Source: Betaproteobacteria bacterium (GTDB lineage Bacteria; Pseudomonadota; Gammaproteobacteria; Burkholderiales; Burkholderiaceae_F). From it: 43,660 nucleotides of DNA. The notes under the pieces are model-generated. The model did no database searches and was not told the origin of the DNA. It saw only the letters and a program-made list of their open reading frames with translations. Where the stretch lies: the NCBI GenBank assembly GCA_005882215.1, contig VBCK01000125.1, forward strand, positions 1 to 43,660, in the 5' to 3' direction. Numbering within the stretch: the stretch's first letter is position 1; the number at the start of each line of letters is the position of its first letter. The translations under genes and the position numbers were made by a program. Of this stretch, positions 24,534-33,336 are shown one piece after another.

Positions 24534-26954
24534 TCAGTTACGCACCGGCTTGCCGGTCTGCAACATCCCCATCATCCGCTCCTGCGACTTCGGATGTGCA
24601 ACCAGCTTGACGAAGTGCTGCCGCTCCAGATCCAGCAGCCACTGCTCGTCGACCATCGATCCGGCCTCGACATCGCCGCCGGTCAGCACATCGGCGATCG
24701 AGCCGGCGATCAGGAAATCGTGTTCGCTGACGAAGCCGCCTTCCTTCAGGTTCACCAGCTGAGCCTTGATGGTGGCGGCGCCGCTGCGCCCGGCAACCGG
24801 GAACGCCTTCACGCGCAGCGGCGGCCGATACCCGAGCGTGCGCATCGCGAAAGCCTGGCCGACCGCGGTCCACAGCAGTTCGTGCGGATTGAACACGACC
24901 GTGTCGCAATCGGTCAGGTAACCCATCGCCCGAGCCTCCAGCGCCGATCGGGACACCGTGGCCGTCGCCGTGTTCTGGAACCAGGTGCGCACAAACGGGA
25001 CCAGGTCGGTGGCGCCGACTGCGCGTGCCGCGACAGCGGCCCTGAGCGCGCCTTCCTTCAGGCCACCGGCGCCGGGGATCAATCCGACCCCGATCTCGAC
25101 CATCCCGATGTAGCTCTCCAGGCAGGCGACCCGGCGTGCGCAATGCAGCAGCAGCTCGCAGCCTCCACCCAGTGCCAGCCCCTGAACGGCCGCCACCACC
25201 GGCACCTGCGCGTACTTCACGCGCATCATCGCCTGCTGCAGCTTCGCTTCCTCGGCTCCGATCGCCTTCGGGCCGCCGGCCATGAACACCGGCAGCATCG
25301 CCTTCAGGTCCGCACCGGCCGAAAACGGTTCGTCGACCGACCAGATCACGAGGGCCCGTCCCTCGGCCTCGGCCAGGTCCAGAGCGCGCATCAGGCCGGC
25401 GACCACGCCCGGACCGAGCACATGCATCTTCGTGCGAATCGAGAAGACCAGCACGTCGCCCACGTAGGGGCGCTCGAAACGCCACAGCCGGCACGAGTCG
25501 TCGGAAAAAACCGTCTCGCCCGCATCGTGGCCGCTCGCCACAACCTCGCCCGCGAGCGGGGCGCGAAACAGCTGCTTCGCGTACACGGGAAGGTCGATAC
25601 GAGGCTCGAAACGAGCAAGCGCTGCATTCCACGATCCCTGCGGCATATGCACGCCGCCGGCCTTGACCACCGGGCCTTTCAACACCCAGTCGGGAAGCGG
25701 CGCCTTGCACAAGGCTTCGCCGCGTTCGATGTCCTGGCTCACCCACTCGGCCACGCGCTGCCAGCCGGCCGTCTGCCAGGTCTCGAAGGGGCCCGTTTCC
25801 CAGCCGAATCCCCAGCGCAGCGCGAAATCGATGTCGCGCGCGGTTTGCGCGATCTCGGACAGATGCACGGCGATGTAGTGGAACATGTCGCGGTAAATGG
25901 CCCACAGGAAGCGGGCCTGCGGGTGGTCGGTCTCGCGCAGCAGCTTCAGGCGCTGGCCCGCATCCTCGGTCTTCAGGATCCGCACCACCAGTTCGTCGGC
26001 CTTGCCGCGGCTTTCCACGTAATCGGAGCCGCGCGGATCGAGCACCTTGATCGCGGAGCCGTCCTTCCGATAGAAGCCGGCGCCCGATTTCTGCCCGAGC
26101 GCGCCCTTGTCGACCAGCGCCTGCACCACCGGAGGAACCGTATACAGCGGGGCGAACGGGTCGCGCGCGGCCGGCAGCGTCTGCTGCATCGTGCGGATCA
26201 CGTGCGCCATCGTGTCCAGTCCCACCACGTCCGCGGTGCGGAAGGTCGCGCTCTTGGCGCGGCCCAGCCGCGTGCCGGTCAGGTCGTCGACCACGTCGAA
26301 GGCCAGCCCGAACCTGGCCGCTTCGTGGATCGTGGCGAGCATGCCGAACACGCCGACCCGGTTCGCGATGAAATTCGGCGTGTCCTTGGCGCGCACCACG
26401 CCCTTGCCCAGCGTGCTGGTCAGAAAAGTCTCCAGCTGGTCGACCACGTCGGCTGCGGTCGCGGCGGTCGGTATCAGCTCGACCAGGTGCATGTAGCGGG
26501 GCGGATTGAAAAAGTGCACGCCGCAAAAGCGCGGCCGCAACGCCGCATCGAGCGCATCGGACAGGCTGCTGACCGACAGGCCCGAGGTGTTGGATCCGAT
26601 GATCGCGCCGGGGGCGATGTGCGGCGCGATTTTCTTGTACAGCTGCAGCTTCAAGTCCATCCGCTCGGCGATCGCCTCGATCACCAGGTCGCACTCGCTG
26701 AGCCGCGCCAGGTGCTGGTCGTAGTTGGCGGGCTCGATGTACTGGGCGTCCTCCTTCAGCGCGAGCGGCGCCGGGTTGAGCCGTCCCAGGTTCTCGATGG
26801 CGCGCAGCACGATGCCGTTGCGATCGGGCGACTTGTCGTCCGCAAGGTCGTACAGCAGTACCGGTACACGCGCGTTCACGCAGTGCGCAGCGATCTGCGC
26901 GCCCATCACGCCGGCGCCCAGCACGGCGACCTTGCCGATCGAAAGCTGTTTCAT
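24534..26954 (-). CDS. 3-hydroxyacyl-CoA dehydrogenase/enoyl-CoA hydratase, FadN type
   Basis: This 806-residue bifunctional beta-oxidation enzyme has its domains in FadN order. The NAD-binding motif GAGVMG (13-18) opens the hydroxyacyl-CoA dehydrogenase part, with IIGSNTSGLSV, GVHFFNPPRYMHLVELI and DTPNFIANRVGVF. The crotonase domain follows in the last third (FSAGADLKAML, ALGGGCELLLHC, GVGLIPGAGG with the catalytic Glu nearby). E. coli FadB has the opposite order. It is flanked by acyl-CoA dehydrogenase 37 bp upstream and thiolase 13 bp downstream, so the full cycle is encoded in one operon. The start is ATG 26954. Confidence 0.93.
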   Translation of the reverse strand: MKQLSIGKVAVLGAGVMGAQIAAHCVNARVPVLLYDLADDKSPDRNGIVLRAIENLGRLNPAPLALKEDAQYIEPANYDQHLARLSECDLVIEAIAERMDLKLQLYKKIAPHIAPGAIIGSNTSGLSVSSLSDALDAALRPRFCGVHFFNPPRYMHLVELIPTAATAADVVDQLETFLTSTLGKGVVRAKDTPNFIANRVGVFGMLATIHEAARFGLAFDVVDDLTGTRLGRAKSATFRTADVVGLDTMAHVIRTMQQTLPAARDPFAPLYTVPPVVQALVDKGALGQKSGAGFYRKDGSAIKVLDPRGSDYVESRGKADELVVRILKTEDAGQRLKLLRETDHPQARFLWAIYRDMFHYIAVHLSEIAQTARDIDFALRWGFGWETGPFETWQTAGWQRVAEWVSQDIERGEALCKAPLPDWVLKGPVVKAGGVHMPQGSWNAALARFEPRIDLPVYAKQLFRAPLAGEVVASGHDAGETVFSDDSCRLWRFERPYVGDVLVFSIRTKMHVLGPGVVAGLMRALDLAEAEGRALVIWSVDEPFSAGADLKAMLPVFMAGGPKAIGAEEAKLQQAMMRVKYAQVPVVAAVQGLALGGGCELLLHCARRVACLESYIGMVEIGVGLIPGAGGLKEGALRAAVAARAVGATDLVPFVRTWFQNTATATVSRSALEARAMGYLTDCDTVVFNPHELLWTAVGQAFAMRTLGYRPPLRVKAFPVAGRSGAATIKAQLVNLKEGGFVSEHDFLIAGSIADVLTGGDVEAGSMVDEQWLLDLERQHFVKLVAHPKSQERMMGMLQTGKPVRN

Positions 26955-26991
26955 TGTTTTTCTCCGTCCCGTGGCCAGGCTTCGCGCGCTC

Positions 26992-28797
26992 TCAGAACAG
27001 CTCGGCCTCGAGCTCCATCAGGTTCTTCGCCCCCGAGCGTGCGGCACGGATATGGTAAGCGGTCTCCGGCAGCAGGCGCTGGAAGTAGAACCGGGCCGTC
27101 GCCAGCTTGGCGCGGTAGAACGGATCGGCTCCCGCGGCGCCGACCCGATCCAGCGCCGCGCGGGCCATCCTGGCCCAGAAGTACGCGAATACCAGATGCC
27201 CGATCACGCGCAGGTAGCTCACGGCAGCAGCGCCCGCCTCTTCCGCATTGCTCATCGCCTTCATGCCGATTTCCATCGTCAGCTTCTGCACCTTGTCGCC
27301 CAGATCGGCGAGCGGCGTTACGAACTCGTTCATCTCGAGCGAGCTTCCCTGCTCCGTGATGAACTGCTGCACCAGTTTGCCAAAGCTGCGCAGCTTCGCT
27401 CCCGCATCCATCAGCACCTTGCGGCCGAGCAGGTCCAGGGCCTGGATCGAGTTGGTGCCCTCGTAGATCATGTTGATACGGGCGTCGCGCAGCAGCTGCT
27501 CCATGCCCGACTCGTGGATGTACCCGTGTCCGCCGAACACCTGCAGGCACTGCGAGACGCCGTCGAACGCATTGTCGGTCAGGAAGGCCTTCGCCACGGG
27601 CGTCATCAGCGCCATCATGTCGGCGGCGAATTCGCGCTCGGAGGCGTCGGGGTGGTGGTGCTGCTGGTCGAGCATCAGCGCCAGCCACAGGGAAAATGCG
27701 CGTCCACCCTCGGCCCACGCGCGTGCGGTCAACAGCGCGCGCCGCACATCGGGGTGCACGATGATCGGGTCGGCCGCCCGGTCCGACTTGGCGCCCGGTG
27801 CCAGGCTGCGCCCCTGCAGGCGCTCCTTCGCGTAGGCGGCGGCGTTCTGGTAGGCCGCCTCGGTCAGGCCCAGGCCCTGCACGCCGACCGCCAGCCGCGC
27901 GCCATTCATCATCACGAACATCGCGTTCAGGCCGCGGTTCGGCTCGCCGACCAGCCAGCCGGTGGCGCCTTCGAACACGATCTGGCAGGTCGAGTTGGCG
28001 TGGATGCCCATCTTGTGCTCGATGCCGCCGCAGTACAGCGCATTGCGCGCGCCGACCCGCGCCTGCGCCCCTTCGCCCTGCGGCAGAAACTTGGGCACCG
28101 CGAACAGCGAGATGCCCTTGGTGCCCGCGGGCGCATCGGGCAGCCGCGCCAGCACCAGGTGCACGATGTTCTCGGCCAGGTCGTGTTCGCCGGCCGAAAT
28201 GAAGATCTTCTGCCCGGTGATCCGGTAGCTGCCGTCGGGCTGCGGTTCGGCGCGCGTGCGCAGCAGCCCCAGGTCGGTGCCGCAGTGCGCCTCGGTCAGG
28301 CACATGGTCCCGGTCCATTCGGCCGAAACAAGCTTCGGCAGAAAGATCGCCTTCTGCGGCTCCGCTCCGAAAGCGCGCAGACACTCGTATGCGCCCTGCG
28401 TCAGCCCCGAGTACATCGTCCAGGCCTGGTTGGCGGCGCAGCGCATTTCGTCGAATGCGATCTGCAGCACATGGGGCAGCGCCTGTCCGCCGTACTCGGC
28501 ATCGGCGGTGAGCCCCTGCCAGCCGCCCTCGCGCAACTGGTCGAAAGCGGCTCGGAATCCGTCCGGCGTTCTGACCTCGTGAGTGGCCGCATCGAAGCGG
28601 CAGCCCTGCTCGTCGCCGCTCAAGTTCAACGGCTGCAGCACCTGGCTGCAGAAGCGGCCGCCCTCCTCGAGCACCTGATTGACCGTGTCGGCATCCAGGT
28701 CCCGGAACGGCGGCATCTGTCGCACGTGTTCGACCGCCTGCAAAACCTCGTGCAGGACGAACTGCTGATCGCGCAGGGGGGCCTTGTAGACGGGCAT
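26992..28797 (-). CDS. Acyl-CoA dehydrogenase, long (about 600-residue) type
   Basis: This 601-residue FAD enzyme introduces the trans-2 double bond in acyl-CoA. It has the flavin/substrate motifs TGTMCLTEAHCGTDLG and GQKIFISAGEHD, a middle beta domain, and the C-terminal helical domain with CLQVFGGHGYIHESGMEQLLRDARINMIYEGTNSIQ. In the last, the Glu of YEGTN is the expected catalytic base. A conserved N-terminal extension (YKAPLRDQQFVLHEVL) and a C-terminal helical region after residue 460 are typical of the long FadE5/FadE12-like class. Electrons normally go to ETF, which is not encoded here. It follows the TetR regulator by 22 bp; the start is ATG 28797. Confidence 0.93.
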   Translation of the reverse strand: MPVYKAPLRDQQFVLHEVLQAVEHVRQMPPFRDLDADTVNQVLEEGGRFCSQVLQPLNLSGDEQGCRFDAATHEVRTPDGFRAAFDQLREGGWQGLTADAEYGGQALPHVLQIAFDEMRCAANQAWTMYSGLTQGAYECLRAFGAEPQKAIFLPKLVSAEWTGTMCLTEAHCGTDLGLLRTRAEPQPDGSYRITGQKIFISAGEHDLAENIVHLVLARLPDAPAGTKGISLFAVPKFLPQGEGAQARVGARNALYCGGIEHKMGIHANSTCQIVFEGATGWLVGEPNRGLNAMFVMMNGARLAVGVQGLGLTEAAYQNAAAYAKERLQGRSLAPGAKSDRAADPIIVHPDVRRALLTARAWAEGGRAFSLWLALMLDQQHHHPDASEREFAADMMALMTPVAKAFLTDNAFDGVSQCLQVFGGHGYIHESGMEQLLRDARINMIYEGTNSIQALDLLGRKVLMDAGAKLRSFGKLVQQFITEQGSSLEMNEFVTPLADLGDKVQKLTMEIGMKAMSNAEEAGAAAVSYLRVIGHLVFAYFWARMARAALDRVGAAGADPFYRAKLATARFYFQRLLPETAYHIRAARSGAKNLMELEAELF

Positions 28798-28819
28798 CGT
28801 GTGTCTCCTGGGAAAATGT

Positions 28820-29518
28820 CTAGTGTGGGCGCCGCCGCGCGCGCTCGGCCTGCGCGCCCAAGGTGCGTGGCCGGGCCGCCTCGATCAGCCGCGCCAGTCC
28901 ATGGCGGGCACGCTGCACGCCGTCGCTCGAGCGCAGCAGCCGGGCATCCTGATGCAGCATCAGCATCAGGCCGTACATCTCGAACACCATCTGGTGCGCA
29001 TCGGCGCCCGGGTCCAGGTGGCCCTCGGTCTGCGCCATCCGGATCGCGCGCAGCAGCTCGGCCTTCCAGCCCTCGATGATCGCCACCAGCGCATCATGCA
29101 GGGGTCCCGGGCGGTCGTCGTATTCGCAGGCCCCGCCGATCAGGATGCAGCCGGCCTCGATTTCCTCGGCCAGCAGCGCGAGCCAGTTCTCCAGCAGCGC
29201 AGCCAGCCGCGGCAGGCCGCGCGGGCGGGCGACCGCCGGGCGCAGCACGAGGTCGATGAAACGGGCCGTGTACTGCTTCAGCACCGCGAGCTGAAGCTCC
29301 TCGCGCGAGCCGAAGTGGGCGAACACGCCGCTCTTGCTCATGTCCAGCCGCTCGGCCAGCGCCCCGATCGTCAGCCCCTCCAGACCCTCGCGGCGGGCGA
29401 TCGAGAGCGCCTGCTCGATAATGGCGGCGCGCGTGCTCTCGCCCTTGCGCGGATGGCGCTCGGCGGCCGCGCCGGATCCGGCGCGGGGCGGCGAAGACGC
29501 GGCTCCGGTCGAGTTCAC
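28820..29518 (-). CDS. TetR-family transcriptional regulator of the beta-oxidation operon
   Basis: This 232-residue protein has a TetR HTH at about 29-75 (TRAAIIEQALSIARREGLEGLTIGALAERLDMSKSGVFAHFGSREEL, quoted in part: SKSGVFAHFGSREEL) and a helical ligand/dimer domain. It starts with GTG at 29518. A pronounced inverted repeat lies just upstream, within the presumed promoter, so autoregulation of the whole operon is likely. Inducers of such regulators in fatty-acid operons are usually acyl-CoA thioesters; that is inference. A 22-residue Pro/Ala/Ser-rich head precedes the HTH, and a later start inside it is possible. Confidence 0.9.
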   Translation of the reverse strand: MNSTGAASSPPRAGSGAAAERHPRKGESTRAAIIEQALSIARREGLEGLTIGALAERLDMSKSGVFAHFGSREELQLAVLKQYTARFIDLVLRPAVARPRGLPRLAALLENWLALLAEEIEAGCILIGGACEYDDRPGPLHDALVAIIEGWKAELLRAIRMAQTEGHLDPGADAHQMVFEMYGLMLMLHQDARLLRSSDGVQRARHGLARLIEAARPRTLGAQAERARRRPH

Positions 29519-29532
29519 CTGCAGGTCCTTGG

Positions 29533-29576
29533 CTGAAAAAGAAGCGAACGTTCGTACTTTTTCAGGCGCTTGTCAA
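29533..29576 (-). promoter_or_regulatory. TetR operator palindrome with adjoining -35-like element
   Basis: The perfect palindrome CGAACGTTCG (29545-29554) is enclosed by nine-base inverted arms CTGAAAAAG and CTTTTTCAG (29533-29541 and 29557-29565). Immediately upstream on the minus strand is a consensus -35, TTGACA (29576-29571). No good -10 appears at the expected spacing, so the exact promoter is uncertain. The position 15 bp before the TetR start codon makes it the likely binding site of that regulator. Confidence 0.65.
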
Positions 29577-29732
29577 TCCCCCGCCTGAGAACGAATCGCC
29601 CAGATGCTGCTCGAGCCCGGCGATCCGGCGCGAAATCGACGAGGTTGACGAGCGCAGCCGCTGTGCGGCCCGCGCGAAGCTGCCGGCCTCGACCACGCGA
29701 ACAAAGGCTTGGATGGCAGCGATACGATCCAC
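29562..29732 (-). pseudogene. Truncated LysR-type regulator, N-terminal HTH remnant only
   Basis: From GTG 29732 a 56-codon frame encodes a LysR-type N-terminus: IQAFVRVVEAGSFARAAQRL, then SSTSSISRRIAGLEQHLG, which is the complete winged-helix HTH of this family. After LG D the similarity ends, and after about ten further codons a TGA (29564-29562) lies inside the TetR operator palindrome. The effector domain, about 250 residues, is missing. The fragment is divergent from the GST gene 111 bp away, the usual place for a LysR controlling its neighbour. It is either a dead remnant of a deletion or a short DNA-binding peptide; the former is more likely. Confidence 0.7.
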
Positions 29733-29842
29733 GATTCATTATGCCGAACGGCAGCACAATCCATTCTGGGACTCTCATTTAATTGCTGGTTTGAGAGGAA
29801 TAAAGTTACCCCCTCGTAACTCGATCCATGGAGGACATCCCG

Positions 29843-30454
29843 ATGAAGCTCTATTACGCGCCCGGCGCCTGTTCACTGTCGCCTCACATCGTGATGCGCG
29901 AGGCCGGCATCCCGGTGCAGCTGGTCAAGGTCGACACGGCAGCCAAGAAGAGCGAGGACGGAACCGATTTCAGGACGATCAACAGCAAGGGCTACGTGCC
30001 GACGCTGGAGCTGCCCGATGGGCAGCGCCTGACCGAGGGATCGGCCATCGTTCAGTACCTTGCCGACCAGGTGCCGACGCGCGGACTGGCGCCCGCCTAC
30101 GGAACGATCGAGCGCTATCGGCTGCAGGAGTGGCTCAACTTCATCTCGACCGAGCTGCACAAGCAGTTCAGCCCGCTGTTCGATCCGGCCTGCGAGAGCA
30201 CGCTCAGGGCACGGCAGATCGAGAAGATCGGGGGCCGTTTCGACTGGGTCACCAAGCAGCTGGGCGCCCGCGATCACCTGATGGGCAGCGCGTTCACGGC
30301 CGCCGACGCCTACTTCTACACGATGCTGACCTGGTGCCGGCACGTGGGCATCGATCTATCCAAATGGCCGGTGCTCACCGCCTACAAGGCCCGCGTCGAG
30401 CAACGGCCGCAGGTGCAGGAGGCGCTGAAAGCCGAGGGATTGGTGAAGGCCTGA
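29843..30454 (+). CDS. gst: Beta-class glutathione S-transferase
   Basis: This 203-residue cytoplasmic protein opens with MKLYYAPGACSLSPHI, the bacterial beta-class signature. Cys10 and His106 (STELHKQF), both conserved active-site residues of that class, are present, as is the thioredoxin-fold cis-Pro segment GYVPTLEL and the helix-cap region EGSAIVQYLAD. The start at 29843 has GGAGGA six to seven bases upstream; an in-frame ATG 15 bp earlier overlaps that site and is less likely. It probably conjugates glutathione to electrophiles or acts as a peroxidase. Its former regulator may be the truncated LysR fragment upstream. Confidence 0.93.
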   Translation: MKLYYAPGACSLSPHIVMREAGIPVQLVKVDTAAKKSEDGTDFRTINSKGYVPTLELPDGQRLTEGSAIVQYLADQVPTRGLAPAYGTIERYRLQEWLNFISTELHKQFSPLFDPACESTLRARQIEKIGGRFDWVTKQLGARDHLMGSAFTAADAYFYTMLTWCRHVGIDLSKWPVLTAYKARVEQRPQVQEALKAEGLVKA

Positions 30455-30458
30455 GCGC

Positions 30459-33203
30459 TCAGACTGACTGCACTGCGGTGCGGACCTGCGGTGCCGCGGC
30501 TCGATCGCGCAAGGACAGCGCGAAACGGATCACGTGCGCGTCTTCTTCCTCGCGATGCGGCACGTAGCCGCGCGCCAGCATCAAGCGGCGCATCGATTCG
30601 TTGTCCTTCAGCACATAGCCGAAGATTTCGCCCAGGCCCCGGTTGCGCGCGCATTGTTCGAGCGCCTCCATCATCATGGTGCCCAGTCCGCGCCCCTGCC
30701 AGGAGTCCTCGACCGTGACGCCGAACTCGGCGCTTTCGCCGTCGGCCAGCCGCGTGTAACGGGCGATCGCGCGGATCTCCCCCGTGCCGCCTTCCGGGTC
30801 GACCGCGACGAACGCCATTTCGCGGTCGTAATCGATCTGGGTGAAGCGGATCAGCTGCTCGACCGAGAGCTCGCGCACCGGCGCGTGCAGCCGCAGGTAA
30901 AGCGTCTGGCGCGACAGGCGGGCAACGAAGCGCTGTTCGGCTTCGGCGTCTTCCGGCCGGATCGGACGCAGCAGCAGACGCGCTGCGTCCTGCAAACGCA
31001 GCTCGCGCTCGAGCGACTTCGGGTACGGGTGAATCACAAGATGCGAATAAGCCGCATCGGGTGCGATGGCGCGATCGTCCACCACCACGCGTGCGTCCAG
31101 CGCGATCACACCCTGCTCGTCGGCCAGCAGCGGGTTGATGTCCAGCTCGCGCAGGCACGGCAGCTCGCACGCGAGCTCCGATACCCGGATCAGCGCGTCG
31201 ATCAAGCGGTCCATGTCGACGGCCGGCATGCCGCGGAAGCGGCTCAGCATCCGCGATACGCGGGTGCGGTCGATCAGGTCGCAGGCCAGGACCCGGTTCA
31301 GCGGCGGCAGTGCCAGCGCCGAATCGGACACCACTTCGACCGCGATCCCGCCCATCCCGAAGGTCAGTACCGGACCGAACGAAGGATCGCGAGCGATCCC
31401 GACGATCAGCTCGCGCCCGTGCGGGCGCGAAATCATCTTCTGCACCATGACGCCCGTGAAACGCGCCTGGGGAGCGCGCTTCTCGACCCGCTCGCGGATC
31501 AGCTCGAATCCGAGCGCGACCTCGCCCGCGGTCTTCAGCGACAGCAACACCCCGCCCACTTCGCTCTTGTGGGTGACGCCCTCGGCACGCACCTTCAGCA
31601 CGACTGGAAATCCGATCTGCTCCGCGAGCTCGCGCGCCTGCGCCGCGCCGGTGGCGAGCCGCCCCTGCGCGACCTCGACGCCGCACGCGGCCAGCATCGA
31701 CTTGGCTTCGTCTTCGCCGAGCACATTGCGGCCTGATTGGCGGACCGCATCGACGATCTGGCGGGCCGCCGCGATATCCAGGGCCCGGGAGCCGGCCGGG
31801 GCAGGATCGACCGGAGGCGGCAGCTGCAACCTGAGGTCACGGTTGCGAACGTGTTGAGCGAGGAACGTGAATGCCTCGACCCCGTGCTCCGGGCTCGTGA
31901 GCGACGCCAGGCCCGCCTCCTTGAACACCGCCCGCCCCTTGGCAGCATCCTCCCCTCCGAGCCACGCCAGGACAACCGGCTTGCGTGTAGCCGCGAGCGG
32001 GCCGAGCAGGGCACGCGCCGCGTCCTGCGCTCCGGCGCGGACCGTTGGACAGAACAGGACCAGCACTGCGTCGTTGTCCGGGTCCGACGCGACGATTTCA
32101 AAAGCACGGGCGAGGCGCGCCGGGTCCGCGTCGCCGATCACGTCGACCGGATTGCCGTGCGACCAGATCGGTGGCAGCAGCGCATCGAGCGCGGCGCGCC
32201 CGGCATCTGACAACCCGGCCAGGATGGCTCCCTTGTCGGCCACCGCGTCGGCGGCCAGCACGCCGGGGCCGCCGCCGTTGGTCAGGATCGCCAGCCTGGG
32301 ACCGTTGGGCATGCGCCCGTTCGCCAGCGTTTCCGACGCCACGAACAGCTGATCGTATTCACGGATCCGGATCGCGCCGCTGCGCCGAAGGGCGCTGTCC
32401 CACACGCGGTCGTTGCCTGCCATCGCGCCGGTATGGCTCAGTGCCGCCTTGGAGCCGATCGTGTAACGGCCGGCCTTCAGCACGATCACCGGCTTCACGC
32501 GGGCCGCGGCCCGAACCGCCGACAGGAAAAGGCGCGGACTGTGCACGCCCTCCACGTACAGGGCGATGCTTCGGGTCTCCGGGTCCATCGCCAGGAAGTC
32601 GAGCAACTCGGCAAACTCGACGTCCGATCCATCGCCGGTCGTGACGACCGCCGAAAATCCAAAACCGGCAGCCCACGCGTAGTCGAGCAGCGCAGCGGCC
32701 ACAGCGCCCGATTGCGACACCAGCGCGACGCTGCCGGGACGCGCCGATGTGCGCGCAAAGCTTGCATTCAGGCCGATCGACGGCCGCAGCAGCCCCAGGC
32801 AGTTCGGGCCGATCAGCCGCACGCCGTGGCGGCGCGCGGCTCGCAGCATCTCGTCTTGCAGCTTGCGGCCCTCGGGGCCGATTTCGGCGAAGCCGGCCGA
32901 CAGCACCAGCATGTTCGGAACGCCGCGGGCGCCGGCATCGGCCACCAGCTGCGGCACCGTGCGCGCAGGCGTGACCACGATCGCCAGGTCGGGCGCTTGC
33001 GCCAGCTCCCGCAGCGAGGCAACGCACGGCTGTCCCTGGACCGAGCTGTACTTCGGGTTGACCGCGTCGATACGCCCCTTGAAACCGCCGGCCAGCACGT
33101 TGGCGAAGACGTCGTACCCGAGCGCGCCGCGCCGTTCGGTCGCGCCGATCACCGCCACCGAGTGCGGCACCAGCGCAGACCCGAGATAGTGTGTGTCTTG
33201 CAT
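30459..33203 (-). CDS. NDP-forming acyl-CoA synthetase fused to GNAT acetyltransferase (Pat-like)
   Basis: This 914-residue protein has four parts. The CoA-binding Rossmann domain starts near residue 10 (VPHSVAVIGATERRGALGYDVF). A succinyl-CoA-ligase-like domain carries the catalytic His257 (AALSHTGAMAG). An ATP-grasp domain follows (about 500-720; FPVVLKVRAEGVTHKSEVGGV and ELIVGIARDPSFGPVLTFGMGG). The C-terminal GNAT domain is at about 745-900 (AEFGVTVEDSWQGRGLGTMMM, the acetyl-CoA loop). Enteric Pat, which acetylates and inactivates acetyl-CoA synthetase, has the same layout but lost the catalytic His. Here it is kept, so the synthetase half may be active. The start ATG 33203 follows GAGAGGCGA. 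It is convergent with gst (4 bp between stops) and divergent from mtnA. Confidence 0.9.
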   Translation of the reverse strand: MQDTHYLGSALVPHSVAVIGATERRGALGYDVFANVLAGGFKGRIDAVNPKYSSVQGQPCVASLRELAQAPDLAIVVTPARTVPQLVADAGARGVPNMLVLSAGFAEIGPEGRKLQDEMLRAARRHGVRLIGPNCLGLLRPSIGLNASFARTSARPGSVALVSQSGAVAAALLDYAWAAGFGFSAVVTTGDGSDVEFAELLDFLAMDPETRSIALYVEGVHSPRLFLSAVRAAARVKPVIVLKAGRYTIGSKAALSHTGAMAGNDRVWDSALRRSGAIRIREYDQLFVASETLANGRMPNGPRLAILTNGGGPGVLAADAVADKGAILAGLSDAGRAALDALLPPIWSHGNPVDVIGDADPARLARAFEIVASDPDNDAVLVLFCPTVRAGAQDAARALLGPLAATRKPVVLAWLGGEDAAKGRAVFKEAGLASLTSPEHGVEAFTFLAQHVRNRDLRLQLPPPVDPAPAGSRALDIAAARQIVDAVRQSGRNVLGEDEAKSMLAACGVEVAQGRLATGAAQARELAEQIGFPVVLKVRAEGVTHKSEVGGVLLSLKTAGEVALGFELIRERVEKRAPQARFTGVMVQKMISRPHGRELIVGIARDPSFGPVLTFGMGGIAVEVVSDSALALPPLNRVLACDLIDRTRVSRMLSRFRGMPAVDMDRLIDALIRVSELACELPCLRELDINPLLADEQGVIALDARVVVDDRAIAPDAAYSHLVIHPYPKSLERELRLQDAARLLLRPIRPEDAEAEQRFVARLSRQTLYLRLHAPVRELSVEQLIRFTQIDYDREMAFVAVDPEGGTGEIRAIARYTRLADGESAEFGVTVEDSWQGRGLGTMMMEALEQCARNRGLGEIFGYVLKDNESMRRLMLARGYVPHREEEDAHVIRFALSLRDRAAAPQVRTAVQSV

Positions 33204-33324
33204 TCGCCTCTCGCCTGGCTGGCGGCGGATACTGCAGTGCAACATTACACGGAATCGCGCGCTCTCGGGGGCAGCGCGCGGTCTGATCGACGCAGGTCGC
33301 GCCGGCTGCAGCCGCGAACCCACC

Positions 33325-33336
33325 TAGAATCCACCC
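33325..33336 (+). promoter_or_regulatory. -10 box placed for a leaderless mtnA transcript
   Basis: TAGAAT (33325-33330) lies six bases before the mtnA ATG at 33337, so a transcript from it would begin at or next to the start codon. No Shine-Dalgarno sequence precedes the ATG. The -35 position (CCGGCT) is poor. The same TAGAAT-N6-ATG arrangement occurs at the PAP2 gene. Confidence 0.5.

Noticed and set aside
24438-27359. A 970-codon plus-strand frame
   Set aside because: It is antisense to the FadN-type and acyl-CoA dehydrogenase genes, which have clear motifs, and has itself only Arg/His/Gln-rich sequence.
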